DNA of 64,000 nucleotides, taken from positions 12,230,201-12,294,200 of the forward strand of contig NC_052518.1 in the NCBI RefSeq assembly GCF_014356525.2. Direction: 5' to 3'. A model generated the notes under the pieces. It was not told the origin of the DNA and did no database searches. It saw nothing but the letters and a program-made list of their open reading frames with translations. Shown in pieces: positions 9,325 to 19,920 of this stretch; the stretch's first letter is position 1, and every line of letters begins with the position of its first letter. This DNA is from Nilaparvata lugens. Its lineage: Eukaryota > Arthropoda > Insecta > Hemiptera > Delphacidae. The position numbers were made by a program, and so were the translations under genes.

Positions 9325-9585
9325 GATACATGTATAACATGATAGGAAAATGAAACATTTTGTTGTAGTTTATTATGTTTCTAGCGCAGGAAGTTTTTTC
9401 AGGAAGTGTATGTTCATTCATTGATAAAACCATTGATAGTGTATCAATGTGATACACTATCACATGTATCAGTATGATACATGCCAGGCAGTTATATATG
9501 ACATGATACAAAAATGAAACACACATTGTAGTAGCCTTTTTTGTTTGTAAAGTTTGTTCAATCATTTATTCATTGATACAAATGT
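9325..9585. repeat. Degenerate direct repeat around two tandem hairpins
   Basis: 9327-9430 and 9491-9580 are diverged direct copies (shared ACATGATA, AAAATGAAACA, TTCATTGATA). Between them lie two perfect short hairpins: 12-bp arms at 9435-9446 and 9450-9461, and 9-bp arms at 9463-9471 and 9475-9483, each with a 3-base loop. All lie in the E-F intron. Confidence 0.55.
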
Positions 9586-9764
9586 CATACAGTCAAAGAC
9601 TCCATAACATTATGAATGTTAACATACACTATCATAATAATTGATAAAACTTGAGACAATCAAAGGTAGAAAGTTGAACTTGTAATTGAGAATAGATTGA
9701 AACATGAGAGTTTCAGGGAGATGTTGGGAACTAAGTTTTAATGAATTAGAAATTAGATTTTTTA

Positions 9765-9917
9765 TTACGGGTGATTCCCATATAAGCTATTTCTTGTGCG
9801 TGGGTTATTTGAAGAAATGATCAAACGTCCATGCCATTGGCGAGATTCGAACCCACGAACCAGGCGGTGCTAGCAGACGGAAGTTTGTAACGCTCCTGAC
9901 CACTAGACCTTCCCGTT
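9765..9917 (-). mobile_element. tRNA-derived SINE
   Basis: On the - strand the block starts near 9917 with GGGAAGGTCTAGTGGTCAGG, a tRNA-like box A, followed about 45 bp later by GGGTTCGAATCTCGCC, a clear box B with the invariant GTTCGA. The anticodon region cannot fold as a canonical tRNA arm, and the 3' part runs into unrelated sequence ending near an A-rich tail (AATAAAAAA on the - strand at 9757-9766). This is the layout of a Pol III-driven tRNA-derived SINE in the E-F intron. Confidence 0.72.
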
Positions 9918-10365
9918 AAATCGGTGATTGTACTAGTACAGTAATTGATTAGTACTGGGAAATTAGTGCTTATTTACTAATTATGTAATCCAAATACTTT
10001 GCCAGTGAGTAAGAAGATTCGATTAGATTTCTTTAATTATGTATGCTACAATATTTACTTGCTTATACACTAATTTACATTAAATGACGGTAATGATAAT
10101 TATTTTACGAATTTTACAAAGTATAGATAGTTAATCAATGAGAATAAAGATTAAATGCAATTAGAGTAACGATAATATAAAATTGTAATGTAACTTCATA
10201 AATCGGCGGTGTTTCAACAAATAAGTGTCGATTCTTTAAGGATATAAAATAATTTCCTTCCCATCAACACACGACCGGGTCGAAGATAGGGATAGAAAAA
10301 GGTAATAATATTATAGAACAGTAGTTAGCTCAGCTATTTGTTTACAAATTAAATTTGATTCAAAA

Positions 10366-10432
10366 TTAGAGGCGAGGTGGGACCTTCCCGCTAGGGACTC
10401 CCCATCAACCAAAAGCCATACGAATTTACTTA
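10366..10432 (-). repeat. Repeat family G fragment
   Basis: On the - strand this reads GGGGAGTCCCTAGCGGGAAG then GTCCCACCTCGCC, matching GGGGAGTCCCTGAGGGAAGT and TCCACTTCGCC at 15136-15170 and 16377-16412. A third, shorter member of that family. Confidence 0.5.
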
Positions 10433-10579
10433 TTAATTCTGAAACATTCAGCTCAGCTGTTTTGGAACAACTTCATTCCTGTTCAATCTCTAATAGCTCA
10501 CTTTGCATAATTGTTCTATTAGATTACAAGATCGTCTTGTATTGATTTATATAGTAGATTGTATAGTAATTTCAAATGA

Positions 10580-10939
<360 letters not shown>

Positions 10940-11598
10940 TAATTACATGATATAAAACTTGTTTAGCTAGTCTCAATTTGTGTTTCTGGGTAGATTTGAT
11001 CCTTTACCCTATCTTAACATTCCAATAAACGTTCCATTATCAAATTTATTCAATATATCAACAATGCGACAAGCTGCTTGTCCCAATATTGCAAGTTTGT
11101 TTCTAGGTTGGGGTACTACGTATCTATAATCAATTCACTTTTTTAACAAACCAAATAATTTTTCAATCTCCATTCAATCTTTGAAAAATACTTTAAATTC
11201 TGATACTAAACCTATCTTGTCAGAGAGATTAGAGATAAATCTAAGTTATTGGAACCACACGTTTTGTTTTTATTAATTTGTTGAAACTGAGTTTATTTCC
11301 AGCTAATGGAGCTACTGTTAAGTTTTGCCGTATTGTAACGGTAAGAAGAGGAGTTAAGATAATTGATTATTGGAACAGAAAACACTCCTAAGTTGTGAAA
11401 ATTATTCACATCATAAATATAATTTTACTTACTAATAGTCCAGAAGAATCACTGGGTGTGTCTTCAAGTGGTTTAATGTTGATGGTTTTTTGTCATGATT
11501 TTATAATGCGTTTTGATGCTGTTCATATCCAGCAAACAAGTGATGTCACTTGAATGTTGTTGATCTGTGATGTGACTATGATTTATTTAAACTTCCAG

Positions 11599-11797
11599 GC
11601 CGTTCAAATGTTATGGGTAAATCTTATTATGGATACGCTGGCTTCACTTGCATTGGCTACTGAAATGCCTACTCCTGACTTACTGTTGAGAAAGCCATAC
11701 GGTCGCACAAAACCTCTAATCTCCAGGACAATGATGAAAAATATTTTAGGACAGGCTATTTATCAATTAGGAGTTGTGTTCACTCTTCTTTTTGTTG
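11599..11797 (+). CDS. PMCA: PMCA exon G (transmembrane helices 6 and 7, Ca2+ site)
   Basis: The acceptor ACTTCCAG ends at 11598; entry is phase 0. Sixty-six codons plus one base precede the donor GTAAGT at 11798. It reads [20 protein letters not shown], then [20 protein letters not shown] and [16 protein letters not shown]. Helix 6 contains the Asn and Asp of VNLIMDT, which in this family coordinate the transported Ca2+. [17 protein letters not shown] is helix 7. The final G of the exon opens a Gly codon (G|GT) that is completed by exon H, so this junction is phase 1, which matters for the duplicated next exon. Confidence 0.96.
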
Positions 11798-11908
11798 GTA
11801 AGTTCAACTGTTTACTTGATAAAATGTTCATTGATGAATTATGAAGCTTATGAACAGATCGGTTCAGATAGTAACAGATAGGGATAAGCTTATGAGACCA
11901 TACATTCG

Positions 11909-12115
11909 ATTTAGGCTCATATACAACATCTATCTTAAACGCTAATATATAATTACATGAATGCATGGTCTGAAATACATTCGATTTAGAACGCTAATCT
12001 TTAATTAAATGAATGTATGGTATCATTAATTGTAATGTGTTTCATTCCGGGTTTAAACGAACAGCTGATCTATCTGCGTTCAAACCGGGATGGTGCATAT
12101 GAGGCTAAATCGGTT
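11909..12115. mobile_element. MITE in the G-H intron
   Basis: Ends TTTAGGCTCATAT on the left and ATATGAGGCTAAA on the right are inverted repeats. Internal AACAGCTGATCTATCT and a nearby AATGTGTTTCATTCC are shared with the interrupted element at 6360-6680. No reading frame. The superfamily is uncertain because the flanking duplication is not clear. Confidence 0.55.
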
Positions 12116-12707
12116 TTGAATAAGCTCATAGTAATAAATAAAAACATAAGAATATTGTTAACCATTGTTTAATTTTCGATAGTTGAATATTACAGAAGCA
12201 GATTCATTCATATGATACTATGATTCTTACCAGAGTTCATTGGGTGGTGATTCAGTGGTCACAATAATTTGTCAACGTTGCTTTCTATTTAATCATTGCT
12301 GACAATTTAGCGTGAATCTTATCTAGATATTGAAGGACTTCATAGTTGAGAACATGGTTCTCATAGATGTGGTAGAATAGAATGATGCTTCAACAATATG
12401 TCTGGCCTCAGTAGAAAATGTAGCTTTTATTTGCTTCTACCACAGTGAAGAAGTATAATATGTTTAGAAGCACTCGATTTTTCAATTCAATTTAATTTAT
12501 TTGGCATTTTACAAATAATACAAATATTTTTCTTTTTCCTACAGTGCATTCTTAAGCTATGAATATAAAATTTTAGTTATAGTTTTTTTAGGCTTCTACC
12601 ACAGTGAAGAGGAATAATATGTTTAGAAGCACTTGGTTTTATGACAAAGTTGTTTGTAACTTTTTGAATTTTTTTAAAGAAATGAATTTTGAACGATGTG
12701 TTTTCAG

Positions 12708-12916
12708 GTGACCGACTGCTCGACATACCCACAGGTCGAGGAAACACCTCGTTTGAGCCGACTGAACATTTTACCATTATTTTCAATACTTTTGTTATGA
12801 TGACATTGTTCAATGAAATAAACGCGAGAAAAATCCATGGCCAGAGAAATGTGTTTGAAGGATTCTTCACCAACCCGATCTTCTATACCATTTGGATTGG
12901 AACTGCTCTGTCACAG
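12708..12916 (+). CDS. PMCA: PMCA exon H, copy 1 (transmembrane helix 8 and start of 9)
   Basis: Acceptor TGTTTTCAG ends at 12707; donor GTCAGG at 12917. The exon is 209 bp: two bases that complete the Gly codon left by exon G, then 69 codons reading [54 protein letters not shown] and [28 protein letters not shown] is helix 8 with the conserved FNEINARK loop. An identical 209-bp exon lies 1359 bp downstream. Either copy alone gives a full-length pump. Using both in series shifts the frame, because 209 is not a multiple of three, and meets a TGA after 30 codons of the second copy. Confidence 0.95.
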
Positions 12917-12975
12917 GTCAGGAATTTTGTTACAGTAGGTTAGTAGTTTAGTTAGTTAAATTTAGTTACAGTAGG

Positions 12976-13264
12976 CCAGTTACCGGCTGCTGAATAATAA
13001 ATAAATAACCCGTTTATTGCTTCCTTAAACAATTACAAAAATTTTAAAATTAAAAGCTATATAAAATTCAAAAGGCAATAATCAGGAGATGCTGGGGTAT
13101 AGTTATCCTTTTCCCATAGAAGGATAAAGTGTTGTGCGAGTGCGTTTTGTAAAGTTTTCTTTCATCTTCTTCATTTCAATCCTTGTAGAGCCAAACTTGT
13201 TTGATTATGTTTTTCATTCTCTCCCATTCCTTCCTGTCTCTTGCTACTCTCTCTACTGAATCAT
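12976..13264 (-). pseudogene. 3' end of a non-LTR retrotransposon (in duplication unit 1)
   Basis: On the - strand, 13264 to about 13190 reads in one frame as VERVARDRKEWERMKN and on to KQVWLYKD before a stop, resembling the C-terminus of endonuclease/reverse-transcriptase proteins of insect LINEs. A 3' untranslated stretch and an AATAAACGGG-type end with a (TTTA)n tail follow down to 12976. The duplicated copy is 14348-14643. It predates the exon duplication because both units carry it. Confidence 0.55.
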
Positions 13265-14066
13265 ACTTATGAATAATTAAAAATGTTTGATGAATATTCT
13301 AAAAGAGGTTTGAGATTCAAACGAGGTTTTAAACGCCAGGTTTAGACGAGGTTTCAACTTTAAGTTTAAACGAGGTTATAACTTGTGGTTTTAAACGCCA
13401 AAGCATAACATTACATTAGTTCACTGGCTACCTTGGAAGTGTGCTATCGTCAGACTCCTTACAGTATAAACAAATAAAGATTATTCAATAAATTATAACA
13501 TAAGAATATTGTTAACCATTGTTTAATTTTCGATAGTTGAATATTACAGAAGCAGATTCATTCATATGATACTATGATTCTTACCAGAGTTCATTGGGTG
13601 GTGGGTGATTCAGTGGTCACAATAATTTGTCAACGTTGCTTTCTATTTAATCATTGCTGACAATTTAGCGTGAATCTTATCTAGATATTGAAGGACTTCA
13701 TAGTTGAGAACATGGTTCTCATAGATGTGGTAGAATAGAATGATGCTTCAACAATATGTCTGGCCTCAGTAGAAAATGTAGCTTTTATTTGCTTCTACCA
13801 CAGTGAAGAAGTATAATATGTTTAGAAGCACTCGATTTTTCAATTCAATTTAATTTATTTGCCATTTTACAAAATAATACAAATATTTTTCTTTTTCCTA
13901 CAGTGCATTCTTAAGCTATGAATATAAAATTTTAGTTATAGTTTTTTTAGGCTTCTACCACAGTGAAGAGGAATAATATGTTTAGAAGCACTTGGTTTTA
14001 TGACAAAGTTGTTTGTAACTTTTTGAATTTTTTTAAAGAAATGAATTTTGAACGATGTGTTTTCAG

Positions 14067-14275
14067 GTGACCGACTGCTCGACATACCCACAGGTCGAGG
14101 AAACACCTCGTTTGAGCCGACTGAACATTTTACCATTATTTTCAATACTTTTGTTATGATGACATTGTTCAATGAAATAAACGCGAGAAAAATCCATGGC
14201 CAGAGAAATGTGTTTGAAGGATTCTTCACCAACCCGATCTTCTATACCATTTGGATTGGAACTGCTCTGTCACAG
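14067..14275 (+). CDS. PMCA: PMCA exon H, copy 2 (identical duplicate exon)
   Basis: By eye this is base-for-base identical to 12708-12916 over all 209 bp, including the flanking acceptor TGTTTTCAG (ending 14066) and donor GTCAGG (14276). It sits in the second unit of a tandem duplication (12145-13498 and 13499-14861) whose intronic parts have acquired small indels and substitutions. It enters with two bases and exits in phase 0, so it can replace copy 1 but cannot follow it in frame. Whether it is used in transcripts, is a passive recent duplicate, or is an assembly artefact (collapsed haplotypes placed in tandem) cannot be told from the sequence. The intronic differences argue against a pure copy-paste error. 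Confidence 0.85.
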
Positions 14276-14347
14276 GTCAGGAATTTTGTTACAGTAGGTT
14301 AGTAGTTTAGTTAGTTAAATTTAGTTACAGTAGGCCAGTTACCGGCT

Positions 14348-14643
14348 GCTGAATCATAAATAAATAAATAAATAACCCGTTTATTGTTTCCTCAAACAAT
14401 TACAACAATTTTAAAATCAAAAGCTATATACAAAAGGCAATAATCAGGAGATGCTGGGGTATAGTTATCCTTTTCCCATAGAAGGATAAAGTGTTGTGCG
14501 AGTGCGTTTTGTAAAGTTTTCTTTCATCTTCTTCATTTCAATCCTTGTAGAGCCAAACTTGTTTGAATATGTTTTTCATTCTCTCCCATTCCTTCCTGTC
14601 TCTTGCTACTCTCTCTACTGAATCATACTTATGAATAATTAAA
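14348..14643 (-). pseudogene. 3' end of a non-LTR retrotransposon (in duplication unit 2)
   Basis: Duplicate of 12976-13264, with a longer (AATA)n tail and a short deletion near 14430. Same interpretation. Confidence 0.55.
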
Positions 14644-14957
14644 ATAGTTGGATGAATATTCTAAAAGAGGTTTGAGATTCAAACGAGGTTTTAAACGCCA
14701 GGTTTAGACGAGGTTTCAACTTTAAGTTTAAACGAGGTTATAACTTGTGGTTTTAAACGCCAAAGCATAACATTACATTAGTTCACTGGCTACGTTGGAA
14801 GTGTGCTATCGTCAGACTCCTTACAGTATAAACAAATAAAGATTATTCAATAAATTATAACGTCTGATAGAATATCATGAGAAATTCCCACATTGTAAGA
14901 CGTTTCGCTTGCCAATCATGCTAATATTTTTCTGATTTATAAATATTTCCTCCTCCA

Positions 14958-15219
14958 AGTATAAAATATACTTCCTGTCAAATATAGGCATAATCTGCTA
15001 TATATTTTTTCTGCAAAATTTAAGCCTAATCTGCTCTATATTCTATATAAGAATGTTAATATCCTCACCAGTTACCTTCAGTTATATTTTTAGATAATAC
15101 ATTTCCGATAGTATGACTTATTGGTGGGGAGTCCCTGAGGGAAGTTCCACTTCGCCTGGGAATATAATTTAAGTCGTCAATGGGCCTCACGGCTATTATA
15201 ATATATCAGTCATAATTTC
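14958..15219 (+). repeat. Repeat family G, copy 1 (about 262 bp)
   Basis: Starts AGTATAAAATATACTTCCTG and ends ATATCAGTCATAATTTC. It is about 97 percent identical to 16201-16462, in the same orientation. The right half, GGGGAGTCCCTGAGGGAAGT and TCCACTTCGCC, is shared with 10366-10432 on the other strand. Confidence 0.8.
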
Positions 15220-15418
15220 TCATTTGTAACCATAATCAGCCTTATTGTTATAGAAGAATGCATGTATTTATTTGGTTAATTAATCGCCACCACAATTGAA
15301 GTATAAAAAATGTCAATAATTTATCTACTACAATTTAACAACTTTATGGAACCAATCCATAGATGAATATTCTCTATTAATATAAGTCTAGTAGATTAAT
15401 TATTAATGAAAACAATAT

Positions 15419-15567
15419 AAAAACTTGTAGTATCCTTTATTGAAAACTTTAAAATATTTTAACGACTAGTTTTGACCATTGGTTATTTTCAAGTTAAAAT
15501 ATTGTCGAAACTAGTCGTTAAAATATTTTAAAGTTTTTAATAAAGGGTATTATAAGTTTTTGTATTG
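15419..15567. repeat. Inverted repeat with CGAAACTAGTCGTTAAAA arms
   Basis: Left arm 15419-15476 and right arm 15509-15567 are near-perfect reverse complements (AAAAACTTGTAGTATCC on the left; the right arm ends GTATTATAAGTTTTT). The right arm resembles a short retroposon tail seen alone at 8361-8424, 39371-39440 and 63886-63953 (a GAAAC..GTCGT core and AAAGGGTACT). It looks like two tails joined head to head. Confidence 0.65.
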
Positions 15568-16041
15568 TTTTTATTAATTTGAACAAAAGTAGCCCATTCA
15601 AGTGAAGTGATTTTAGATTAATTATTTATATCTACCGATATTGATAATTATTTAACATCAATATACAAATTCATTATCTCCATCAATCACCATGTGCATT
15701 ATGCACCAATATTACAAAGTTTATAAGCATTGCATTGTGGAGGTTACAAAATTGTGAAATTTGTATAATGCTTTCACCAAACATACTGATGTAGGCAAGC
15801 CCTACATGGAAACTAATCATGTGAACACGGTTGCCAAGGTGACTGTTTTAGCAACGAACGTTTACAAGTGAATAACTAGTTGGAGTTTTATGAGATACGT
15901 TCAAAGATGATGTTTTATTTTTATCTTGTTCAATAAATGAAAACTTTTAATAAATAAAGTGTTAATTACAAAAGCACATTTACAACAAGACTATATTTAT
16001 TATTATCATTAGTCTTAGGACTCCCTAGTGGAAGACTCTTA

Positions 16042-16807
16042 GGGCCGTTTGCACAGTATAGATTGCTAAACTCGATTAAGTTAATCGAGTTTAAGTTAAT
16101 CTAAAAGTTTAAACTTGAATCGGTTTTCTCAGTGCATTTACTAATCCAGTTTAAGTTAAACTAGTTTAGCGTTAAGTTGGTAATAGAATGTCATCGTCTG
16201 AGTATAAAATATACTTCCTGTCAAATATAGGCATAATCTGCTATATATTTTTTCTGCAAAATTTAAGCCTAATCTGCTCTATATTCTATATAAGAATGTT
16301 AATATCCTCACCAGTTACCTTCAGTTTTATTTTTAGATAATACATTTCCGATAATATGACTTATTGGTGGGTAGTCCCTGAGGGAAGTTCCACTTCGCCT
16401 GGGAATATAATTTAAGCCGTCAATGGGCCTCACGGCTATTATAATATATCAGTCATAATTTCAAAATTTCTTCGCAGTCATCTTTATCAATCGCATTGAA
16501 AACTTCTATCAATTCCTCCATTACAATTATTTTGACATTCAAATAAACCTAAATAAATAATAATTATTATCGTCTACAGAAGCATTAAAAACAACAGTCG
16601 AAAAATAATTTACTATCAGCTGTTTCCCCATCAAATCCTTACAGATTTCAAGTTAATCCAAATTATTTGGTTTAAACCTCCTGCTTTGGAGGTTTAAACT
16701 TTCCCAGAGTTTAAACTGATACTGTGCAAACGGAATTTTAGTTTAAACAAAAAAAAATCCAGATTTGGTTTAAGCTTTAGCTTAAACTTACACTGTGCAA
16801 ACGGCCC
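16042..16807. mobile_element. PIF/Harbinger-type MITE carrying a nested repeat
   Basis: Left end GGGCCGTTTGCACAGTAT and right end its complement finishing ACTGTGCAAACGGCCC, each flanked by TTA (16039-16041 and 16808-16810). A 3-bp TTA duplication with GGGC..TTTGCAC ends is typical of the PIF/Harbinger superfamily. The inner parts of the arms are rich in TTTAAACT words. A family G repeat (16201-16462) sits inside it. The element ends 118 bp before the exon I acceptor. Confidence 0.85.
16201..16462 (+). repeat. Repeat family G, copy 2, nested in the MITE
   Basis: Near-identical to 14958-15219 and placed within the Harbinger-type element, so it arrived after that element. No clear target duplication at its edges. 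Confidence 0.8.
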
Positions 16808-16928
16808 TTAGTCATTTTTGTGTGGCTTTGAGCTCTTTTCATTTGCCCACCAGCTTTCCATTTCCAGTGGAACTCAGCTTCTCTCTCTTCTATTATGCAT
16901 GTATTTATATGATGTTTGTAATGTACAG

Positions 16929-17080
16929 GTTGTGATTGTGGAGATGGGACGAGAAGCGTTTTCGACCAAAGGACTTTCATTGGAGCAGTGGCTATGGTGC
17001 TTATTCTTTGGTATTGGAACCCTGCTCTGGGGTCAAATTGTCACTACTGTTCCTACTAGAAAAATACCGAAAATTTTATC
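16929..17080 (+). CDS. PMCA: PMCA exon I (transmembrane helices 9-10)
   Basis: Acceptor AATGTACAG ends at 16928; phase 0 entry. Fifty codons plus two bases read VVIVEMGREAFSTKGLSLEQ, WLWCLFFGIGTLLWGQIVTT and VPTRKIPKIL, ending in the first two bases of a Ser codon before the donor GTAAGT at 17081. This is the end of helix 9 and all of helix 10, then the start of the cytosolic tail. Reading through the donor gives TCG TAA, so intron retention would end the protein at once after helix 10, without its calmodulin-binding tail. The intron that follows is 6.7 kb and contains the higher-order tandem array. Confidence 0.95.
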
Positions 17081-17252
17081 GTAAGTACCAATTATTAATT
17101 TTCTGCTCCAGAAAACGTTATTTTTTACTGATTCGGTGTCTGGTGTGAATGTTGCAAAATATACTTTTTTATATTTAAATGAAATTAATATTATTTTATT
17201 TTTGTGTGAGGATTGGTCATAGATGTTATATTCGGGATGTAAACGTTCATTG

Positions 17253-17382
17253 GGATTCTGTACTAGACCGCTAATTCAAATTTGGATAGCAATTCAATCT
17301 TATAGTTCCTATATTGTTTAGATTTTTATATTTTTTTAATTCATACATATTTTTTTCTCTCTCTTCCACTCTCACTCACTCT
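17253..17382 (+). repeat. Direct repeat flanking the tandem array, left copy
   Basis: CTAGACCG-containing block (TACTAGACCGCTAATTCAAA, TTGGATAGCAATTCAATC, TTATAGTTCCTATATT, CTCTCTC and CACTCTCACTCACTC) that recurs at 20237-20355. The two copies bracket the tandem array. Confidence 0.75.
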
Positions 17383-17434
17383 ATCAAATAATCAATCACT
17401 CACATCGAATATGTTCTGTTGTTTCTGTTTTCAG

Positions 17435-17480
17435 ACGTTACGTTATAGAAGATAGAAGGATAGAAATTGTAGCCATCTAG
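17435..17480 (+). CDS. Candidate alternative terminal mini-exon of PMCA
   Basis: A good pyrimidine tract and TTTTCAG end at 17434. If exon I were joined here, its split Ser codon would be completed in frame (TC|A), followed by 14 codons reading RYVIEDRRIEIVAI and a TAG at 17478-17480. The product would be a pump with all ten helices but no calmodulin-binding tail. I do not recognise this peptide from other PMCA proteins, and so short an open stretch can occur by chance, so this is a weak candidate resting only on the acceptor quality and the phase match. It lies just before the tandem array that fills this intron. Confidence 0.2.
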
Positions 17481-17499
17481 GCTAAATTTATTGTTGAAG

Positions 17500-19920
17500 A
17501 GAATTTGAAAAGAATTTGAAGATAGAAGATCAGAAGCTATAGCCTAAATTTATTGCAGAATACTACAATTTCATTCAGTTGCTATTTCCCAGTTGAAGTA
17601 ACTGATATTCCTTTTAAGTAACTTAGTTTGGTTTAATCATTTCGTTGGTATTATTTTTTGTAGCTTCTGTTGTTTGTTTCTGTTGAAAATATTATATAAA
17701 TTCTTCAAGTACTGTGTATACATTACACTGTATCAATTAATTCAGAGAATTCTTCAATTTCGAATAATTATTGTCTCTTAGTTGAATTAATTAACATTCC
17801 ATTCAAGTAACCCAGTTTGTTATACTCGTTATGCAGATTTTATTTCAAGTAATAATTTCTGCTGTTGGTTTTTGTTGAAAATATCAAGTAAATCCTCAAG
17901 AACAAAATTTATTGCCGAGGATTCTTCAAATTCAAATAATTATTGATTCGTTATGTAGGTTAGTTAAAGTCGTTTTTTTTTTGTTTTAAATGTTTAATAA
18001 ATCCTTCAAGAACAGTGTATACATCACCCTGTATTCATCACTTGTTGAATGTATTGCAGAGAATTCTATAATTTCAAATAATTTTTGTTTCTCAGTTGAA
18101 TTAATTAACATTCCATTCAAGTAACCCAGTTTGTTATACTTGTTTTGTAGGTTACTTCAAGTTGTTTCTGTTTAAAATATTTAATAAATCCTTCAAGAAC
18201 AGTGTATACATTACGCTGTATTCATTACTTATTAAATGTATTGCAGAGAATTCTTCAAATTCAAATAATTATTGTTCCTTAGTTGAATTAATTAACATTC
18301 CATTCAAGTAGCTGAGTTTGTTATACTCGTTTTGTAGGTATAAGTTGAAGTCGTTTGAGTTCGAAATATTGAATAATTCCTTCAAGAACAGTGCATTCAT
18401 TACGCTTTATTAGTTAATTGTTAAATTCATTGCTGAGAATTCTTCAAATTCGAATAGTTATTATTCCTCAGTTGAATTAATCAACATTCCATTCTTGTAA
18501 CCCAGATTGTTATACTCGTCATGTAGATTTTATTTCAAGTAATTTCTGCTGTTGGTTTTTGTTGAAAATATCAAGTAAATCCTCATGAATAAATTTTATT
18601 GCCAAGACTTCTTCAAATTCAAATAATTATTGTTTCGTTATGTAGGTTAGTTAAAGTCGTTTTTTTTTTTTTTTTGTTTAAAATATTTAATAAATCCTTC
18701 AAGAACAGTGTATACATTACGCTGTATTAATTACTTGTTGAATGTATTGCAGAGAATTCTTCAAATTCAAATAATTATTGTTTCTTAGTTGAATTAATTA
18801 ACATTCCATTCAAGTAACCCAGTTTGTTATACTTGTTTTGTAGGTTAGTTCAAGTCGTTTCTGTTTAAAGTATTTAATAAATCCTTCAAGAAAAGTGTAT
18901 TCATTACTTGTGAAATGTATTACTGAAAAGTCTCCAATTTCTATTAATTATTGTTTCTTAGTTGAATTAATTAACATTCCTTTCAAGTAGTTCAGTTTGT
19001 TATACTCGTTTTGTAGGTATAAGTTGAAGTCGTTTGAGTTTAAAATATTAATAAATCCTTCAAGGACAGTGCATTCATTACGCTTTATTAGTTAATTGTT
19101 AAATTCATTGCTGAGAATTCTTCAAATTCGAATAGTTATTATTTCTCAGTTGAATTAATCAACATTCCATTCTTGTAACCCAGTTTGTTATACTCGTCAT
19201 GTAGATTTTATTTCAAGTAATTTCTGCTGTTGGTTTTTGTTGAAAATATCAAGTAAATCCTCATGAATAAATTTTATTGCCAAGACTTCTTCAAATTCAA
19301 ATAATTATTGTTTCGTTATGTAGGTTAGTTAAAGTCGTTTTTTTTGTTTTAAATATTGAATAAATCCTTCAAGAACAGTGTATACATTACGCTGTATTCA
19401 TTACTTGTTAAATGTATTGCTGAAAAGTCTACAATTTCTAATAATAATTGTTTCTTAGTTGAATTAGAATTCCATTCAAGTAACCCATTTATTTCATATT
19501 CGTTATGTAGGTTAGTTCAAGTTTTTTCTGTTTAAAATATTTAACAAATCCTTCAAGAACAGTGTATACATTACGCTGTATTAATTACTTGTTAAATGTA
19601 TTACTGAAAAGTCTACAAATTCAAATAATTATTGTTTCTTATTTCAATTAATCAACATTCCATTCATGTAACCCAGTTTGTTATACTCCTCATGTAGATT
19701 TTATTTCAAGTAGTTTCTGTTGCGAATATTCAAGAAATCCTCAAAAACAAAATTTATTCCAGAGAATTCTTCAATTTCAATTTTTTCAGTTGAATTAGTT
19801 AAAATTTCATGTATGTAATTCAGTTTGTTGTACTCGTTTTGTAGCTATTATTTCGAGTGGTTTCAGTTGTTTGTTTTTGTTCAAAATATTAAATAAATTC
19901 ATTTATTCATTCATTTATTT
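17500..19920 (+). repeat. Higher-order tandem array in the I-J intron
   Basis: Built from diverged AT-rich monomers of about 150-200 bp. The anchor GTTGAATTAATTAACATTCC (or a close form) starts near 17781, 18093, 18272, 18471, 18788, 18961, 19149, 19458, 19641 and 19788. The spacings run 312, 179, 199, then 317, 173, 188, then 309, 183, 147, so a block of roughly 640-690 bp is itself repeated about three times. The long interval in each block holds a variant monomer with TTTCGTTATGTAGGTTAG in place of the anchor. Edge monomers are the most diverged. No reading frame. Confidence 0.85.

Larger units (their letters stand above)
12145..13498 (+). repeat. Tandem duplication, unit 1 (contains exon H copy 1)
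   Basis: Starts CATAAGAATATTGTTAACC and ends just before the same string at 13499. Contains, in order, intron with a (CTTCTACCACAGTGAAGA)-type short repeat seen twice in each unit, exon H, and a non-LTR 3' fragment. Unit 2 differs by a few bases, for example the extra GGTG near 13602, TTTGGCATTTTAC against TTTGCCATTTTAC, and a different number of AATA units near 12995 and 14360. Confidence 0.92.
13499..14861 (+). repeat. Tandem duplication, unit 2 (contains exon H copy 2)
   Basis: Second unit, ending GATTATTCAATAAATTATAAC at 14861, as unit 1 does at 13499. By eye the two are about 98-99 percent identical outside the exon and identical within it. Direct, head-to-tail orientation. The junction lies in plain intron sequence, with no transposon end visible at the breakpoint. 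Confidence 0.92.

Noticed and set aside
9838..9917. A genuine tRNA gene on the minus strand
   Set aside because: Boxes A and B are present, but no acceptor stem or anticodon arm folds; a SINE explains it better.
12577..14232. Two identical 98-codon frames on the minus strand
   Set aside because: They are antisense shadows of the duplicated PMCA exon H; their identity only reflects the tandem duplication.
17500..19920. CRISPR-like array
   Set aside because: The repeats are long, diverged and without unique spacers, in a eukaryotic intron; it is a tandem satellite.
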